NCBI RefSeq assembly: GCF_011634775.1
Contig: NZ_JAALXT010000004.1
Span: 496,001 to 560,000 of the forward strand
Length of the DNA: 64,000 nucleotides
Direction: 5' to 3'
From: Thalassoroseus pseudoceratinae
GTDB taxonomy: Bacteria; Planctomycetota; Planctomycetia; Planctomycetales; Planctomycetaceae
The notes under the pieces were generated by a model. That model saw only the letters and a program-made list of their open reading frames with translations, ran no database searches and was not told where the DNA came from. Within the stretch, counting starts at the first letter, position 1. Every line of letters starts with the position of its first letter. Positions 1 to 11,105 of this stretch are shown piece after piece. The translations under genes and the position numbers were made by a program.

Positions 1-214
1 AATCGTTCCCGCTGCGTTCAAGGCTCGTTTATTCAAGTGCTTTTTAGATGCCGCTGTCAGTGAGCAGATCTTCCGAATGGTTGCCATGAAGGGCGCCACG
101 GAAAACGCAGACGAGATGATCGGCGCTCTGAAACAACGTTACAACCGAGCAAGACAACAACAAATTACGAGCGAGTTGGCTGAGATTATCGGTGGAGCCG
201 CAGCCCTCGAATAG
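1..214 (+). CDS. atpG: ATP synthase F1 gamma subunit, C-terminal fragment
   Basis: This is the last 70 codons of the F1 rotor-stalk subunit; the start lies before the window. Reading from base 2 gives a C-terminus with RYNRARQQQITSELAEI followed by GGAAALE-like residues and TAG, which matches the conserved final helix of gamma that inserts into the alpha3beta3 ring. The atpD gene follows after 65 bases in the same direction, the usual gamma-beta-epsilon order. The fragment has no frameshift. Confidence 0.95.
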   Translation, partial: IVPAAFKARLFKCFLDAAVSEQIFRMVAMKGATENADEMIGALKQRYNRARQQQITSELAEIIGGAAALE

Positions 215-231
215 ATACCGATCGGGTTTGA

Positions 232-1734
<1,503 letters not shown>

Positions 1735-1803
1735 GCACGCTTGGCGGCGACTAGCGTGGAAACTTTTTGAGACACTCAACTTCGTAGATTTGAGCAGAAC
1801 GGC

Positions 1804-2202
1804 ATGGCCGATTCCGATCGATTACAACTTGTCGTCACGACTCCGGAGAAGACTGTGTTGTCGACTCCGGCAGATTCGCTGCAGTTTCCTTTGTACGACG
1901 GCTCCATTGGTATCTTGCCTAAGCGAGCACCGTTGGTTGGCCGATTGGGATACGGCGAGTTGAAAGTGACAATCGGCTCGGAGCATAAGTCCTACTTCAT
2001 TGATAGCGGATTTGTTCAGATCGTTGATGGTGTGGTCTCGCTGCTGACAGAGCGTGCGATCGCCAAAGATGACTTGCAGCGATCAACGGCAGAAGAAGCC
2101 TTGACCGCTGCCAATGCCCTACCCGCGTCCACCGACGAAGAATACGCTCATAAGCTCCGCGAGCAAGAACGAGCACGCCGCATGCTCGACATCGTTTCGT
2201 AA
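1804..2202 (+). CDS. atpC: ATP synthase F1 epsilon subunit
   Basis: Central-stalk subunit that couples rotation to catalysis and can inhibit hydrolysis. 132 residues. The N-terminal beta-sandwich is recognisable (LQLVVTTPEKTVLS, then PLYDGSIGILPKRAPLVGRL, then SYFIDSGFVQIVDGVVSLL), and a short C-terminal helical part ends in ERARRMLDIVS. It is 69 bases downstream of atpD and is the last gene of the operon; I see no clear hairpin terminator after it. The Shine-Dalgarno sequence before the ATG is weak. Confidence 0.95.
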   Translation: MADSDRLQLVVTTPEKTVLSTPADSLQFPLYDGSIGILPKRAPLVGRLGYGELKVTIGSEHKSYFIDSGFVQIVDGVVSLLTERAIAKDDLQRSTAEEALTAANALPASTDEEYAHKLREQERARRMLDIVS

Positions 2203-2437
2203 CATCGAGGACGTGTTCGAGATTTCAGAGTCGCTGGCAATACGTTCGGAGACTTGCCTGATCGATATAATCGGGCGCAAACCGAACGCTGCCGAATCTC
2301 TCATGCGATCCCTCGTCAATTGACGAAACCTCTTCTGGTTGGTTTGGTCGATCGCCGTATTTTGCGAGACCTGCGAACCATGACCAACCATTGGGTTGCA
2401 GATTCTTTTCTGAGTTGACAGTTCCGATACTTCTCAA

Positions 2438-3025
2438 ATGCCCGCAAGTCTGCGTGCAGACGAAGTTCGAGAATCTGTTTTATGCAGGTGGTTCGTCCAC
2501 CGTTTGCATCGCTCATGCCATATTCGGCTGAATGCCAAGGATTCCAATTTGGCTTTTAATACCGATGACCGATTGCAGTTGGAAGGCTCCGAAGCTGGGA
2601 CTGGCTTCGATGAAGACAGTCTCAACGAGCTTTCCGTCCTTGAACTAGTTGAACTCATCGAGCAGGAAGAACAGCTGGTCGACGCGTTTGAACGAAACCG
2701 GGAGCTTGGTGCGAGTGCTTTGCTGCACCGAGTGGCGAATTTTTCGGTGGAACAACAAGATGCTGCCCCTGCTCTTGAGGTGGGTGGTCAGACGACTGAA
2801 TTGCTGGACGAACTCCACGATCTCATCGATCAATTGGAAGTCGTCAGTGATCAGCTTGATCAACGCTCGGCTTGTCTCGATCAGCAAGAAATCGCACAGG
2901 CGGACATCGCCGCGATGTTGTTGGAAGCGCAGAAACAGCTTTCCATCCGAATCGATCAAGCACACGCATCAGTCAGCGAAGAAAAACGCGGTCGCCGACA
3001 GCACACATTTCGGCGTGCTGCCTGA
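2438..3025 (+). CDS. Hypothetical acidic, helical protein
   Basis: 195-codon open frame with no family I recognise. From about residue 60 onward it is strongly acidic and helical, with Leu/Glu-rich runs (NELSVLELVELIEQEEQLVD, later LLDELHDLIDQLEVVSDQL) typical of a coiled coil; the C-terminus is basic. The first 40 residues look unlike a real N-terminus and the true start may be an internal GTG or TTG, because no other in-frame ATG exists before the coiled coil. It follows atpC by 235 bases on the same strand. A cytoplasmic structural or scaffold role is possible but not shown. Confidence 0.5.
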   Translation: MPASLRADEVRESVLCRWFVHRLHRSCHIRLNAKDSNLAFNTDDRLQLEGSEAGTGFDEDSLNELSVLELVELIEQEEQLVDAFERNRELGASALLHRVANFSVEQQDAAPALEVGGQTTELLDELHDLIDQLEVVSDQLDQRSACLDQQEIAQADIAAMLLEAQKQLSIRIDQAHASVSEEKRGRRQHTFRRAA

Positions 3026-3084
3026 CAAACCGCGGAATGGAACAAGATTTTACCGAAGCGTCTTGTGACTTAACCTAAGTCGTC

Positions 3085-3828
3085 TCAGCGGGCCGAGATG
3101 GCTTGGGCAAGCGGTCGAAGGACTTGGTCGACCACGAACCGGTCCAGCAATTCTTCGCACTTGGCTCGCAGAACGGCCAATTCGCTCTCGTAGGACGCGC
3201 CCGGGTCGAGGCTGCCGTATTGGCGGACGGTAAAGTAAACGCTGATTTGGTCTTCGGAGAATTCACCGCGACGCAATTGATAGGGCGTTGTCCGCGTTTC
3301 GACCAGCAAACGTGCCCACTGGCGACAATCCTCATCCAACACAAGCGTCATGGACGGCTTGTAGTTGAGAATTCTTGCTCCCGGTACATCCACCAGACCA
3401 TCAAATGCGGGTCCCGCTCCGAGTGCCTCGGCGACCAACTGATCGTGGTTGCCTTGGTAGGAGAAATCGAAGCCCATCATGTAATCCAAGGCTTCGCAGT
3501 CCAGCGGGCTCACGGACAGCATGTACGGAACCAATTGCAACACGGTGGAATGTTGCTCGACAGCCAAGTCCACATCGGCGGGGTTCACCTGACCGCTGCA
3601 GATACAACGTGGCTCGAGAGATAACCACCGCTGGCTGCCCTGCTCCTTATCCTCTTCCAACACGAAATCCCCGTTCTCTCGGGTGTAGAAATTTCGCATG
3701 GTCGGGTAGGTTTTTTGGATCCGTTCAAAGAAATTGAGTATCGTTTCGCGGCTTTCCGGTAGCTTCATCTCCGTGCTGAGATTCATGTTGATATAAAATT
3801 CATCCGCGATCGAATCGTAAAGATTCAT
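3085..3828 (-). CDS. Conserved hypothetical protein (cytoplasmic, 247 aa)
   Basis: Translated from an ATG at 3828, which has GAGGTG about nine bases upstream; a GTG nine bases earlier is the alternative. The protein starts MNLYDSIADEF and has no signal peptide or membrane segment. Features: an N-terminal helical part, a central stretch with Asp/Gly turns (LDYMMGFDFSYQGNHDQLVA), and a C-terminal part ending in AISAR. Its composition and codon use match the neighbouring genes. I do not recognise a domain; the sequence looks like a planctomycete-restricted family. It is convergent with the upstream hypothetical gene, ending 59 bases away. Confidence 0.75.
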   Translation of the reverse strand: MNLYDSIADEFYINMNLSTEMKLPESRETILNFFERIQKTYPTMRNFYTRENGDFVLEEDKEQGSQRWLSLEPRCICSGQVNPADVDLAVEQHSTVLQLVPYMLSVSPLDCEALDYMMGFDFSYQGNHDQLVAEALGAGPAFDGLVDVPGARILNYKPSMTLVLDEDCRQWARLLVETRTTPYQLRRGEFSEDQISVYFTVRQYGSLDPGASYESELAVLRAKCEELLDRFVVDQVLRPLAQAISAR

Positions 3829-3969
3829 CGGATCCACCTCATCAATTCAGGGCACGTGGTCCGCCCGACATGAGCCGTCGCCTCGATGGCTTGTCGAGTG
3901 ATCCCCCGCGCGTGAGTGAAAGTCTGGGCGTGCACATCTTGCTCGCACGTTTGCCCATCCATGCATCAT

Positions 3970-3988
3970 GCTAAACGTCGTGTTTAGC
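3970..3988. other. Perfect 7-bp hairpin in the leader region of the alkyltransferase gene
   Basis: GCTAAAC and GTTTAGC separated by five bases (GTCGT). No T-run follows on either strand, so it is not a typical terminator. It lies about 105 bases before the alkyltransferase start, between two divergent genes, and could be an operator-like dyad. Confidence 0.3.
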
Positions 3989-4093
3989 CGTGAAGATCAA
4001 AATTAGTTCATCAGGGTCGAACGGAATTGTGCTTGAGTGTATTCTATCTTGGTTGAGAAATGAGGTCAAAGTCCCACATTTATCGAGACTGCC

Positions 4094-4678
4094 ATGGAAA
4101 CTCAGCCAACGATGTCCGCAAACGAAATGCCATCCGGTTATGTTTTCTCGACCTCGTTGGGCTGGTGGGGCTATGCGCACGTGGATGGAGCGATTATCGG
4201 GGTCGTGATTGGCCATCGGACCGAATCCGCGGCTTGGAAGGCCCTGAAGCAGCGAGTTCCGGGCTTGAAATCTAGGAACAACGACGGACTCTTGTTGCAA
4301 AATCGGTTCAAGAATTACATCGCTGGGGAGATCGACGACTTCCAGGACATTTTGGTGCGACGGTCTCGCCTGACCTCGTTCCAATCGAATGTCCTAACCG
4401 CTTGCCGAGCGATTGAACACGGCGAAACCGTAACCTACGGAGAACTGGCCCGTCGCGCCGGATCACCAAAGGCAGCCCGAGCCGTCGGAAGTGTGATGGC
4501 AAATAACGTCATGCCGGTGATCATTCCCTGCCACCGGGTTGTTCCCTCAAGTGGACAGTTTGGCGGTTTCTCCGCACCGGGTGGGGTGACACTCAAGAGA
4601 CAACTGCTCGACTTGGAAAGCCGTTGTCATGTCCCCTCAGAAGGCCACGCCCGCTCGTTGTTCGCGGAATTCGTGTGA
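4094..4678 (+). CDS. ogt: Methylated-DNA--protein-cysteine S-methyltransferase (Ogt/MGMT type)
   Basis: Suicide repair enzyme that moves the alkyl group from O6-alkylguanine to its own cysteine. 194 residues. The C-terminal DNA-binding/active-site domain is clear: ETVTYGELARRAGSPKAARA (the helix-turn-helix region), RAVGSVMANN, then the acceptor motif PCHRV with Cys at residue 146, followed by FGGFSAPGG and a Lys-Arg-Leu-Leu tail. The N-terminal domain (residues 1-90) is less conserved, as usual in the family. Convergent with the DUF1501 gene, only 17 bases apart. A second in-frame ATG at residue 7 is a possible start. Confidence 0.93.
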   Translation: METQPTMSANEMPSGYVFSTSLGWWGYAHVDGAIIGVVIGHRTESAAWKALKQRVPGLKSRNNDGLLLQNRFKNYIAGEIDDFQDILVRRSRLTSFQSNVLTACRAIEHGETVTYGELARRAGSPKAARAVGSVMANNVMPVIIPCHRVVPSSGQFGGFSAPGGVTLKRQLLDLESRCHVPSEGHARSLFAEFV

Positions 4679-4695
4679 GTGAAGTCAGTCTCTCG

Positions 4696-6144
4696 TTAGG
4701 CCAGAATCTCCTCGACGACGTTGCCATGCACGTCGGTGAGGCGGAAGTCTCGACCTTGGAAGCGGTAGATCAAACGTTCGTGGTCGATGCCTAAGCACCG
4801 CAGAACGGTTGCGTTCAGATCGTGAATGTGGACGGGTTTGTCGACGACGTTATAGCTGAAGTCATCCGTTTCCCCATACGTGATGCCGCCCTTCACGCCC
4901 CCGCCAGCCATCCAGACGGTGAAACAACGCGGGTGATGGTCGCGTCCGTAATTCTGCCGAGTCAGACCACCTTGGCAATAGATCGTGCGTCCGAATTCGC
5001 CGCCCCAAATCACGAGCGTGTCATCGAGTAATCCGCGTTGCTTGAGGTCTTGAACCAACGCGGCCGCAGGTTGATCGACATCGCCACATTGCAACGGCAG
5101 ATCACGTGGCAACGCACCATGATGATCCCAGCCACGATGGAAAATTTGCACGAATCGCACGTCCCGTTCAGCCAGACGGCGAGCGAGTAGACAGTTGGCC
5201 GCAAAGGTGCCTGGCTTGGTGACATCGGGGCCGTACTGCTCCAGGATGTGTTTCGGTTCGCCACTGAGATCCATCAAATCCGGGACGGACGTTTGCATCC
5301 GGTAGGCCATCTCGTACTGAGCGATTCGCGTGTTGATCTCTGGATCGCCAACGGTATCGAATTGCTGCTGGTTCAGTTGTCCGAGTGCGTCCAGCATGGT
5401 CCGACGCGTTTGCCCATCGACGCCGGGAGGATTCGACAGATACAATACCGGATCGCCTTTGGAACGCAGCGACACCCCTTGGTGTTTGGACGGCAAAAAG
5501 CCGCTGCCCCACAATCGCGAGTAAATCGCCTGGGCGTCACGTTTGGCGCTCCAAGTCGAGTGCAAGACCACGAAACCCGGCAGGTTCTGGTTTTCCTGGC
5601 CGAGTCCGTAAGACAACCACGCTCCCAAGCTCGGACGGCCCGGTTGCTGTGAGCCGGTTTGAATGTAGGTAATTGCGGGGTCGTGATTGATCGCTTCCGT
5701 GTTGACGGTTTTGATGAACGCCAAATCGTCCACGATCTTCGCGGTGTGCGGCAGCAATTCGCTGACCCACGCGCCGCTCTTGCCGTGTTGAGCAAATTTG
5801 AATTTCGACGGTGCGATCGGAAAGCGTTTTTGACCACTGGTCATGGTGGTCAATCGCTGACCTTGCCGAATCGAATCCGGCAGGTCTTTGTCGAACATCG
5901 CGTCCATCTTCGGCTTGTAGTCGAAGGTGTCGAGTTGCGACGGCGCTCCGGACATAAACAGATAGATGACCCGTTTCGCTTTCGCAGGGAACGGCAGCGA
6001 ACTCAGCACGCCGCCCGTTTGTTGCGACGGCTCATTCGCGGCGGCCGAGTTCGAGGAATTCAACAGCGAGGCCAATGCCGCAGTGCCGATACCGGTTGCC
6101 GTGCGACTGAAGAAGTGTCGGCGAGTTTGCAAAAGCGGATGCAT
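4696..6144 (-). CDS. DUF1501 protein with Tat signal
   Basis: 482 residues from the ATG at 6144, chosen because it has AGGA upstream and begins a twin-arginine signal ([21 protein letters not shown], residues 8-28); longer open reading upstream is not signal-like. DUF1501 proteins are exported folded and are thought to have an alkaline-phosphatase-superfamily-like fold; their substrate is unknown. Family landmarks: [18 protein letters not shown]-type motif near residue 60, [19 protein letters not shown]-like block, a WDHHG motif, GGEFGRT and DHHP near the C-terminus, and the terminal [10 protein letters not shown](N). It lies 142 bases downstream of the PSD1 gene and is almost certainly in the same operon. 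Confidence 0.92.
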   Translation of the reverse strand: MHPLLQTRRHFFSRTATGIGTAALASLLNSSNSAAANEPSQQTGGVLSSLPFPAKAKRVIYLFMSGAPSQLDTFDYKPKMDAMFDKDLPDSIRQGQRLTTMTSGQKRFPIAPSKFKFAQHGKSGAWVSELLPHTAKIVDDLAFIKTVNTEAINHDPAITYIQTGSQQPGRPSLGAWLSYGLGQENQNLPGFVVLHSTWSAKRDAQAIYSRLWGSGFLPSKHQGVSLRSKGDPVLYLSNPPGVDGQTRRTMLDALGQLNQQQFDTVGDPEINTRIAQYEMAYRMQTSVPDLMDLSGEPKHILEQYGPDVTKPGTFAANCLLARRLAERDVRFVQIFHRGWDHHGALPRDLPLQCGDVDQPAAALVQDLKQRGLLDDTLVIWGGEFGRTIYCQGGLTRQNYGRDHHPRCFTVWMAGGGVKGGITYGETDDFSYNVVDKPVHIHDLNATVLRCLGIDHERLIYRFQGRDFRLTDVHGNVVEEILA

Positions 6145-6286
6145 GATTGCGTTCCTGAAATGTCTATCAACTTGTAATCGCCAAACTGCATTTGTTGAGT
6201 CAATATGTGCCACGACTCTGCGAGCCGTGTTGAGCAATGTTCCCGGTGAAGCACAGCTCATAGAGTCGCGGCACCAGCATCGTGAC

Positions 6287-9200
6287 TCACCCTTTGGTGA
6301 TGGCTTCATCGAGATTCATCAGCAAACTGCCGATCATCGTCCACGCGGCTTGCTCGCCGGGATTGTCGGCTGGGGTTGCTGGTGAATCTCCGACAGCCAA
6401 CAACTTCGTAGCCGCTTCCGGTTGATCTTCGTATTGCTGACGATACTGGTTCAGTACCTTGGTCAAGACGGTAAGTTCCTGCGGTTGAGGAACACGCCCC
6501 GTGGTGATTCGGAAACCGAACGTCAGTCGCCCCTCATCGGACTCGCCACCTTCTTGAACAATTCGCGAACCGAAATGCCGAGCCGCTTCAACGTACTGCG
6601 TGTCGTTCATCAGCACGAGGGCTTGCAACGGAGTGTTCGTTCGCGGACGCCGCACGGTGCATGCTTCACGTGTCGGGGCATCGAAAGTGGCCATCGACGG
6701 CGGCGGGCTCGTTCGCTTCCAGAATGTATACATGCTACGGCGATACAGGGCGTGACCGGCGTCTTGCTTGAAGTTCGCGGTATTGCTGGACGTGTACCCG
6801 ACGGCTTTCCACAACCCGCCCGGTTGATACGGCTTCACACTTCTGCCGCCAATTTGTTCGACCAGCAAACCACTCGTGGCGAGGGCATAATCTCGAAGCA
6901 TCTCAGCGTCTAAACGGAAGCGTGGACCACGCGCGAGCAGGCGGTTTTCGGGGTCTCGCTTGAACGCCTCACTGGTCGCATGGCTGGACTGTCGATAGGT
7001 GTGCGACATCGCGATTTGTTTCTGCATCTGTTTCACGTTCCAACCACTCTCACGGAACTCGACGGCAAGCCAATCGAGCAATCGGGGATGAGATGGCCAA
7101 TCGCCCTGGGCTCCAAAATCCTCAGCGGTTTTGACAAGCCCGGTTCCGAAAAACCTCTGCCAATACCGATTGACGACCACGCGAGCCGTTAGTGGATGCG
7201 TGTCGCTGACTAACCACTGGGCAATTGCCAAGCGGTTCCTCGGGGCGTCTTCCGGCAATGCGGGCAACACGCTGGGCACGTTCGGGAAGACTTCCCGCTC
7301 TTTGTCCGGTTTGTCGTATTCGCCACGCTCCAACACGTAGGTCGGTCGCAACTTGGGTTGGTCTGCCATCACAAGTGTGCTGGGAGCGTTCTTTTCGATC
7401 GCGGCAATTCGCTCGCGAGTCTGCTTTAACTCCGTTCGCAGCTGATCGAATTCCGGTCGGGATTTCGTGTAAACTTCGCTGATGAAATAGGCTTTGACGA
7501 GTTCGCTTTGCGATTCGGAACGCTCTGCCGATGTGACCTTCAGGGCAGCCGTCAAATCGGGAGCGAGACCGTCATAATTGCGAGCGGCCACCGATTCTTC
7601 CCAAGCCGTTTGCGAGGCGAATCCCGCTCCCGCTTGGCGATTCTGCGAGATGATTCCCGCTTTGTCCCAATAGACAGTGCCACCGAACTGAGTAAATGCC
7701 CAGCCTTTGATCACACTGTTCGGTTTCAATCCGACGTCCTGCGTCTTGACTTCCAGACGGACCCACTTCCCGGGTTCTGGTAGCTCTCCGAAGAAGCGAC
7801 GACTGGGGGTGTCCTTCTGGCCCCAATCGATTTTGTCGGCTCCCCAAACAGCACGGTGATCCCAACTGCCGTCGTTGAATTGCAGCATGATTTCTTGCGG
7901 CGGATTCTTCGGATCGAGATACACATACGCAAACAGCGTGTCGTTCTCGCCAATCAGCAACCCCGGTGATGCGTCTTGAAAGAAATGCTGGCTGAGTTCT
8001 TTTGCTGTCCGTTTGCTGGCTTTCTCGCCGCTGAAGACGGGGTCGGTCACGAACTCCCAGGGGGAATTGCCCATCGGTTTCGCCCCCGATGGAAGACCGT
8101 CTTCGATCCAAACAAACTCGTGCAGTGATCCCGCAGACTTGTCGGCGTCGGGGCCAGGATCTTGGTAGGGATAGTGAATCGCCTTGGTGGTCAGTGTGTG
8201 TTCAATTTTCGTGACCTTCGCTTGCAAGTCGGCGATTTCTTGGAGTTGCTCTTTCGTGGGAACTCGCACAGACGGCGGCGGCAGAAGTGCGTTGCCGTCC
8301 ATCGCTTTGTCGGCGGTGCTGTTGTAGTAGGCATAGAGTTGGAAGAACTCGGCCTGAGAAATCGGGTCGTATTTGTGATCATGACAGACCGCACAACCGA
8401 CGGTCAGTCCCATCCAAACGGTGCCTAACGTTTCGGTGCGGTCGATGGCGTACCGGACACGAAATTCCTCGGCGATTGAACCGCCTTCGCTGGTCGTCAC
8501 GTTGCAACGATTGAAGCCGGTGGCGATCCGTTGCGTCAACGTCGGTTCCGGCAACAAATCCCCCGCGATCTGCTCGACGGTAAACTCGTCGAACGGCTTG
8601 TTGTTGTTGAACGCATCGATCACATAATCCCGGTACGGCCAAATGCTGCGTTCGTTATCGAGATGCAAACCGTGCGTGTCTCCGTAGCGGGCGGCATCCA
8701 ACCAATACCGCGCCATGTGCTCGCCATAGCGGGGTGATCGCAACAGCCGATCGACGACCTTCTCGTATGCATCCGGCGATTCATCTGCAAGAAACGCATC
8801 GATCTCGTCCAACGTCGGCGGCAACCCCGTCAGGTCGAAGGTCACACGACGAATCAAGGTTTCTCGATCAGCTTCCGCAGACGGCGATAGCCCTTCTTTC
8901 TCCAAACGTGCGAACACGAACCGATCAATGGGATTCTTGACGAGTTCTTCCCACTTCGTCGGTGGCAAATCCGATTTGCGAGGCTCAATGAAGGACCAAT
9001 GATTCGCCCACGGTGCACCAGCATCAATCCAACGCCCAAGCGTTTCGACTTCCTCTTTCGAGAGTTTTCGTCCCGAATCCGGAGGCGGCATTTTCAAGTC
9101 GGGATCGGTCGAAGTGATTCGCTCCCAAATGGCCGACTGATCGCGATCACCGGCCACGATGGCGTGGTTGCCGTAATCGGTTTCCGCCAATGCACCTTCT

Positions 9201-9382
9201 TCAGTGTCCAACCGCAAACCGGCTTCGCGATGTTCGCCGTCCGGACCATGACAGTGATAGCAACGATCCGACAACAACGGGCGGATGTCCCTGTTGAAAT
9301 CCACGGGCTCCGCACTTGCGGCCGTTCCAGGGATCGAAAGCAAAACACCAATCGCGGCGAAATAACAGAAACGGATTTCCAT
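6287..9382 (-). CDS. PSD1 / cytochrome-c-like domain protein (DUF1549-DUF1553)
   Basis: 1031 residues from the ATG at 9382, which has GAGG upstream and starts a normal signal peptide (hydrophobic residues 6-20, cleavage after about residue 24). Order of domains: N-terminal cytochrome-c-like segment with a heme motif CYHCH at 41-45, DUF1549 (PSCyt2) with a second CXXCH (CAVCH followed by DHKYDP), then a beta-rich insert of about 170 residues, a short coiled coil, and the C-terminal DUF1553 domain ([20 protein letters not shown], and [20 protein letters not shown]). Function is unproven; a periplasmic redox role with its DUF1501 partner is inferred. The insert contains [13 protein letters not shown] and resembles a lectin or laminin-G-like beta-sandwich. 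Confidence 0.93.
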   Translation of the reverse strand: MEIRFCYFAAIGVLLSIPGTAASAEPVDFNRDIRPLLSDRCYHCHGPDGEHREAGLRLDTEEGALAETDYGNHAIVAGDRDQSAIWERITSTDPDLKMPPPDSGRKLSKEEVETLGRWIDAGAPWANHWSFIEPRKSDLPPTKWEELVKNPIDRFVFARLEKEGLSPSAEADRETLIRRVTFDLTGLPPTLDEIDAFLADESPDAYEKVVDRLLRSPRYGEHMARYWLDAARYGDTHGLHLDNERSIWPYRDYVIDAFNNNKPFDEFTVEQIAGDLLPEPTLTQRIATGFNRCNVTTSEGGSIAEEFRVRYAIDRTETLGTVWMGLTVGCAVCHDHKYDPISQAEFFQLYAYYNSTADKAMDGNALLPPPSVRVPTKEQLQEIADLQAKVTKIEHTLTTKAIHYPYQDPGPDADKSAGSLHEFVWIEDGLPSGAKPMGNSPWEFVTDPVFSGEKASKRTAKELSQHFFQDASPGLLIGENDTLFAYVYLDPKNPPQEIMLQFNDGSWDHRAVWGADKIDWGQKDTPSRRFFGELPEPGKWVRLEVKTQDVGLKPNSVIKGWAFTQFGGTVYWDKAGIISQNRQAGAGFASQTAWEESVAARNYDGLAPDLTAALKVTSAERSESQSELVKAYFISEVYTKSRPEFDQLRTELKQTRERIAAIEKNAPSTLVMADQPKLRPTYVLERGEYDKPDKEREVFPNVPSVLPALPEDAPRNRLAIAQWLVSDTHPLTARVVVNRYWQRFFGTGLVKTAEDFGAQGDWPSHPRLLDWLAVEFRESGWNVKQMQKQIAMSHTYRQSSHATSEAFKRDPENRLLARGPRFRLDAEMLRDYALATSGLLVEQIGGRSVKPYQPGGLWKAVGYTSSNTANFKQDAGHALYRRSMYTFWKRTSPPPSMATFDAPTREACTVRRPRTNTPLQALVLMNDTQYVEAARHFGSRIVQEGGESDEGRLTFGFRITTGRVPQPQELTVLTKVLNQYRQQYEDQPEAATKLLAVGDSPATPADNPGEQAAWTMIGSLLMNLDEAITKG

Positions 9383-9526
9383 GAATGAAACCTCGTGTCG
9401 TATGGGCACAGTCGAAAGACTGAGAACCAGCGGTCACAAGTCAGCAACCTGCTTATCCACCGACGACTCAGACGAAAAGCTGAGCACCGGTTGCATGGTC
9501 TTCAGTAACGCATCAATTCTATCAGA

Positions 9527-10855
9527 TCAGTCTAGTGATCGGAAACCAGGCACTTCCGTCCACTCCAAAACGATCCGCCGGTTATCGGGATCGACTTCGA
9601 CCAACCGTCCAACTCGCAGTCGTTTCGCGAACGCCGACACATCTCGAACGGGACCCACTTGGCTCGTCCAATGCTTTTGTCCCGGAAGCTCCAAAACATC
9701 GGCATCCCCGGCGATGGCGGCTTCCAAAGCAAGAAACAGCACGTCCTCCGCGGACTCATCGAGTTTTCCCCGCACCTCGACCGTCACATAATCCTCTTGG
9801 GTGGCGTTGGTGATGGGAACCGGACCGGCATTCTCAGTTAATGTCGTCGACTCGTCCGTAGCGGGTCCGGTCGTGGTGATGGAAGTCTCGACGCCAGCCC
9901 AGGTGCGGAGTTGTCCGATGATTTGATCACGCACCACCGCATTCACATCCCGCTCCCAAATCTCAGTGAACTTCTTCGCGGTCGTCGCCGCTGTCAGTTC
10001 GGTCAAAACTCGGTCGGCTTGTCGCAGTGATTGCAAACGGTTCTCGACCGCTCCCAGCGGTTCGGTTGTCGATTGCAACTTTCGTCGGGCCAGACGCACT
10101 TGCTCCCAGACGGCGAGCCAATCCGCCGGCATCCACGAACGCTCGTGACGAACCCACAATTCGTCGCGAGTCGGCTCTTCGGCACCCGCTTGTACCCAAC
10201 CAATTCGGGCCGTCGTTGCGTCTTCCGTCAACACGCGTGGTTCCGCATTCAGCGGGAAAAGCCATTCTTCACCGAGTCGCGACGGCGAAGAGTCATTCAC
10301 ATCCTCGATGGACGAAATCCACTCCGCTCCATTCGCTTTGAGAAATTCTCCAATGCTGATTCGGCGAAGTTTCGTCAGGCTCGACAGGTCGCTTTCCAAA
10401 ATCGTCTGCAACATCCCAGCGACTTCGACCAGCCGATTCCGCAGTCGTTCCTGTTCGACCGAGCTTAGTTCTTCAAGCCCCGGCAGATTGAGGACGAAGT
10501 CGGTTTGTTGATCGAGAACGGCATGCACTTTCCGCCAACTGTTGAAGGCGTTTCGCCAAAGTTCCTCATCGACTCGGTCGGCGAATTCGTGAATGAGGGA
10601 TTCTACATCGTCGCGGAATCCAGACGGAAGCAAATACCACGGAACTTGCAATTGGCGATCACGAATCCCCTGACGCATTTCCAAAACCGTCGCCAACACC
10701 GTCCGTTTCGATGTGGGGGCGAGTTGCGGTGTCGAGCCGTTCGCATTCTCGGTCGGTTCGGGATTTGCGGACGGTGCCGGTGGTTCGGGCGGATCGCCGG
10801 AACAACCACTCCAGACGAGCGTACTCAGCATCACCAAGCATGCCAACTTTTTCAT
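9527..10855 (-). CDS. Hypothetical lipoprotein
   Basis: 442 residues from the ATG at 10855, which starts MKKLACLVMLSTLVWSGC: a short basic n-region, a hydrophobic stretch and a lipobox WSGC, so the mature protein is anchored through that cysteine. After it comes a Pro/Asn/Glu linker of about 25 residues, then a long alpha-helical body (residues 55-300) without transmembrane segments, and a beta-rich C-terminus from about residue 350 that reads like a small OB- or SH3-type domain. I do not recognise a family. It lies between two divergent PSD1 modules, 144 bases upstream of the start of the minus-strand PSD1 gene, in the same direction as that gene. Confidence 0.82.
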   Translation of the reverse strand: MKKLACLVMLSTLVWSGCSGDPPEPPAPSANPEPTENANGSTPQLAPTSKRTVLATVLEMRQGIRDRQLQVPWYLLPSGFRDDVESLIHEFADRVDEELWRNAFNSWRKVHAVLDQQTDFVLNLPGLEELSSVEQERLRNRLVEVAGMLQTILESDLSSLTKLRRISIGEFLKANGAEWISSIEDVNDSSPSRLGEEWLFPLNAEPRVLTEDATTARIGWVQAGAEEPTRDELWVRHERSWMPADWLAVWEQVRLARRKLQSTTEPLGAVENRLQSLRQADRVLTELTAATTAKKFTEIWERDVNAVVRDQIIGQLRTWAGVETSITTTGPATDESTTLTENAGPVPITNATQEDYVTVEVRGKLDESAEDVLFLALEAAIAGDADVLELPGQKHWTSQVGPVRDVSAFAKRLRVGRLVEVDPDNRRIVLEWTEVPGFRSLD

Positions 10856-11105
10856 CGAGGATTCCCCATTCCAACCGGTCCACAATTCCCCGAGTGTACG
10901 CGATTTCCTCGCACATCGCGACGACAACACCTTCCACGAGAACGCATAAAGACATGGACAAATTTCACATTCGATTTGTCAGCGCCTCAGAATTCGGTTA
11001 GGATTTGGTGTCAAATTTTTGTGAGGACATGAATTCAAATCTCGATTTCTTCCCTCGCAACGATGCTCCACGCCCGCCTGGCTTCCTTCCATTTGGGACG
11101 CTCTG

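Noticed and set aside
160-167. Leu in the atpD Walker A (GGAGLGKT) as a defect
   Set aside because: The invariant Gly, Lys and Thr are intact; Leu for Val is a conservative change and does not suggest lost function.
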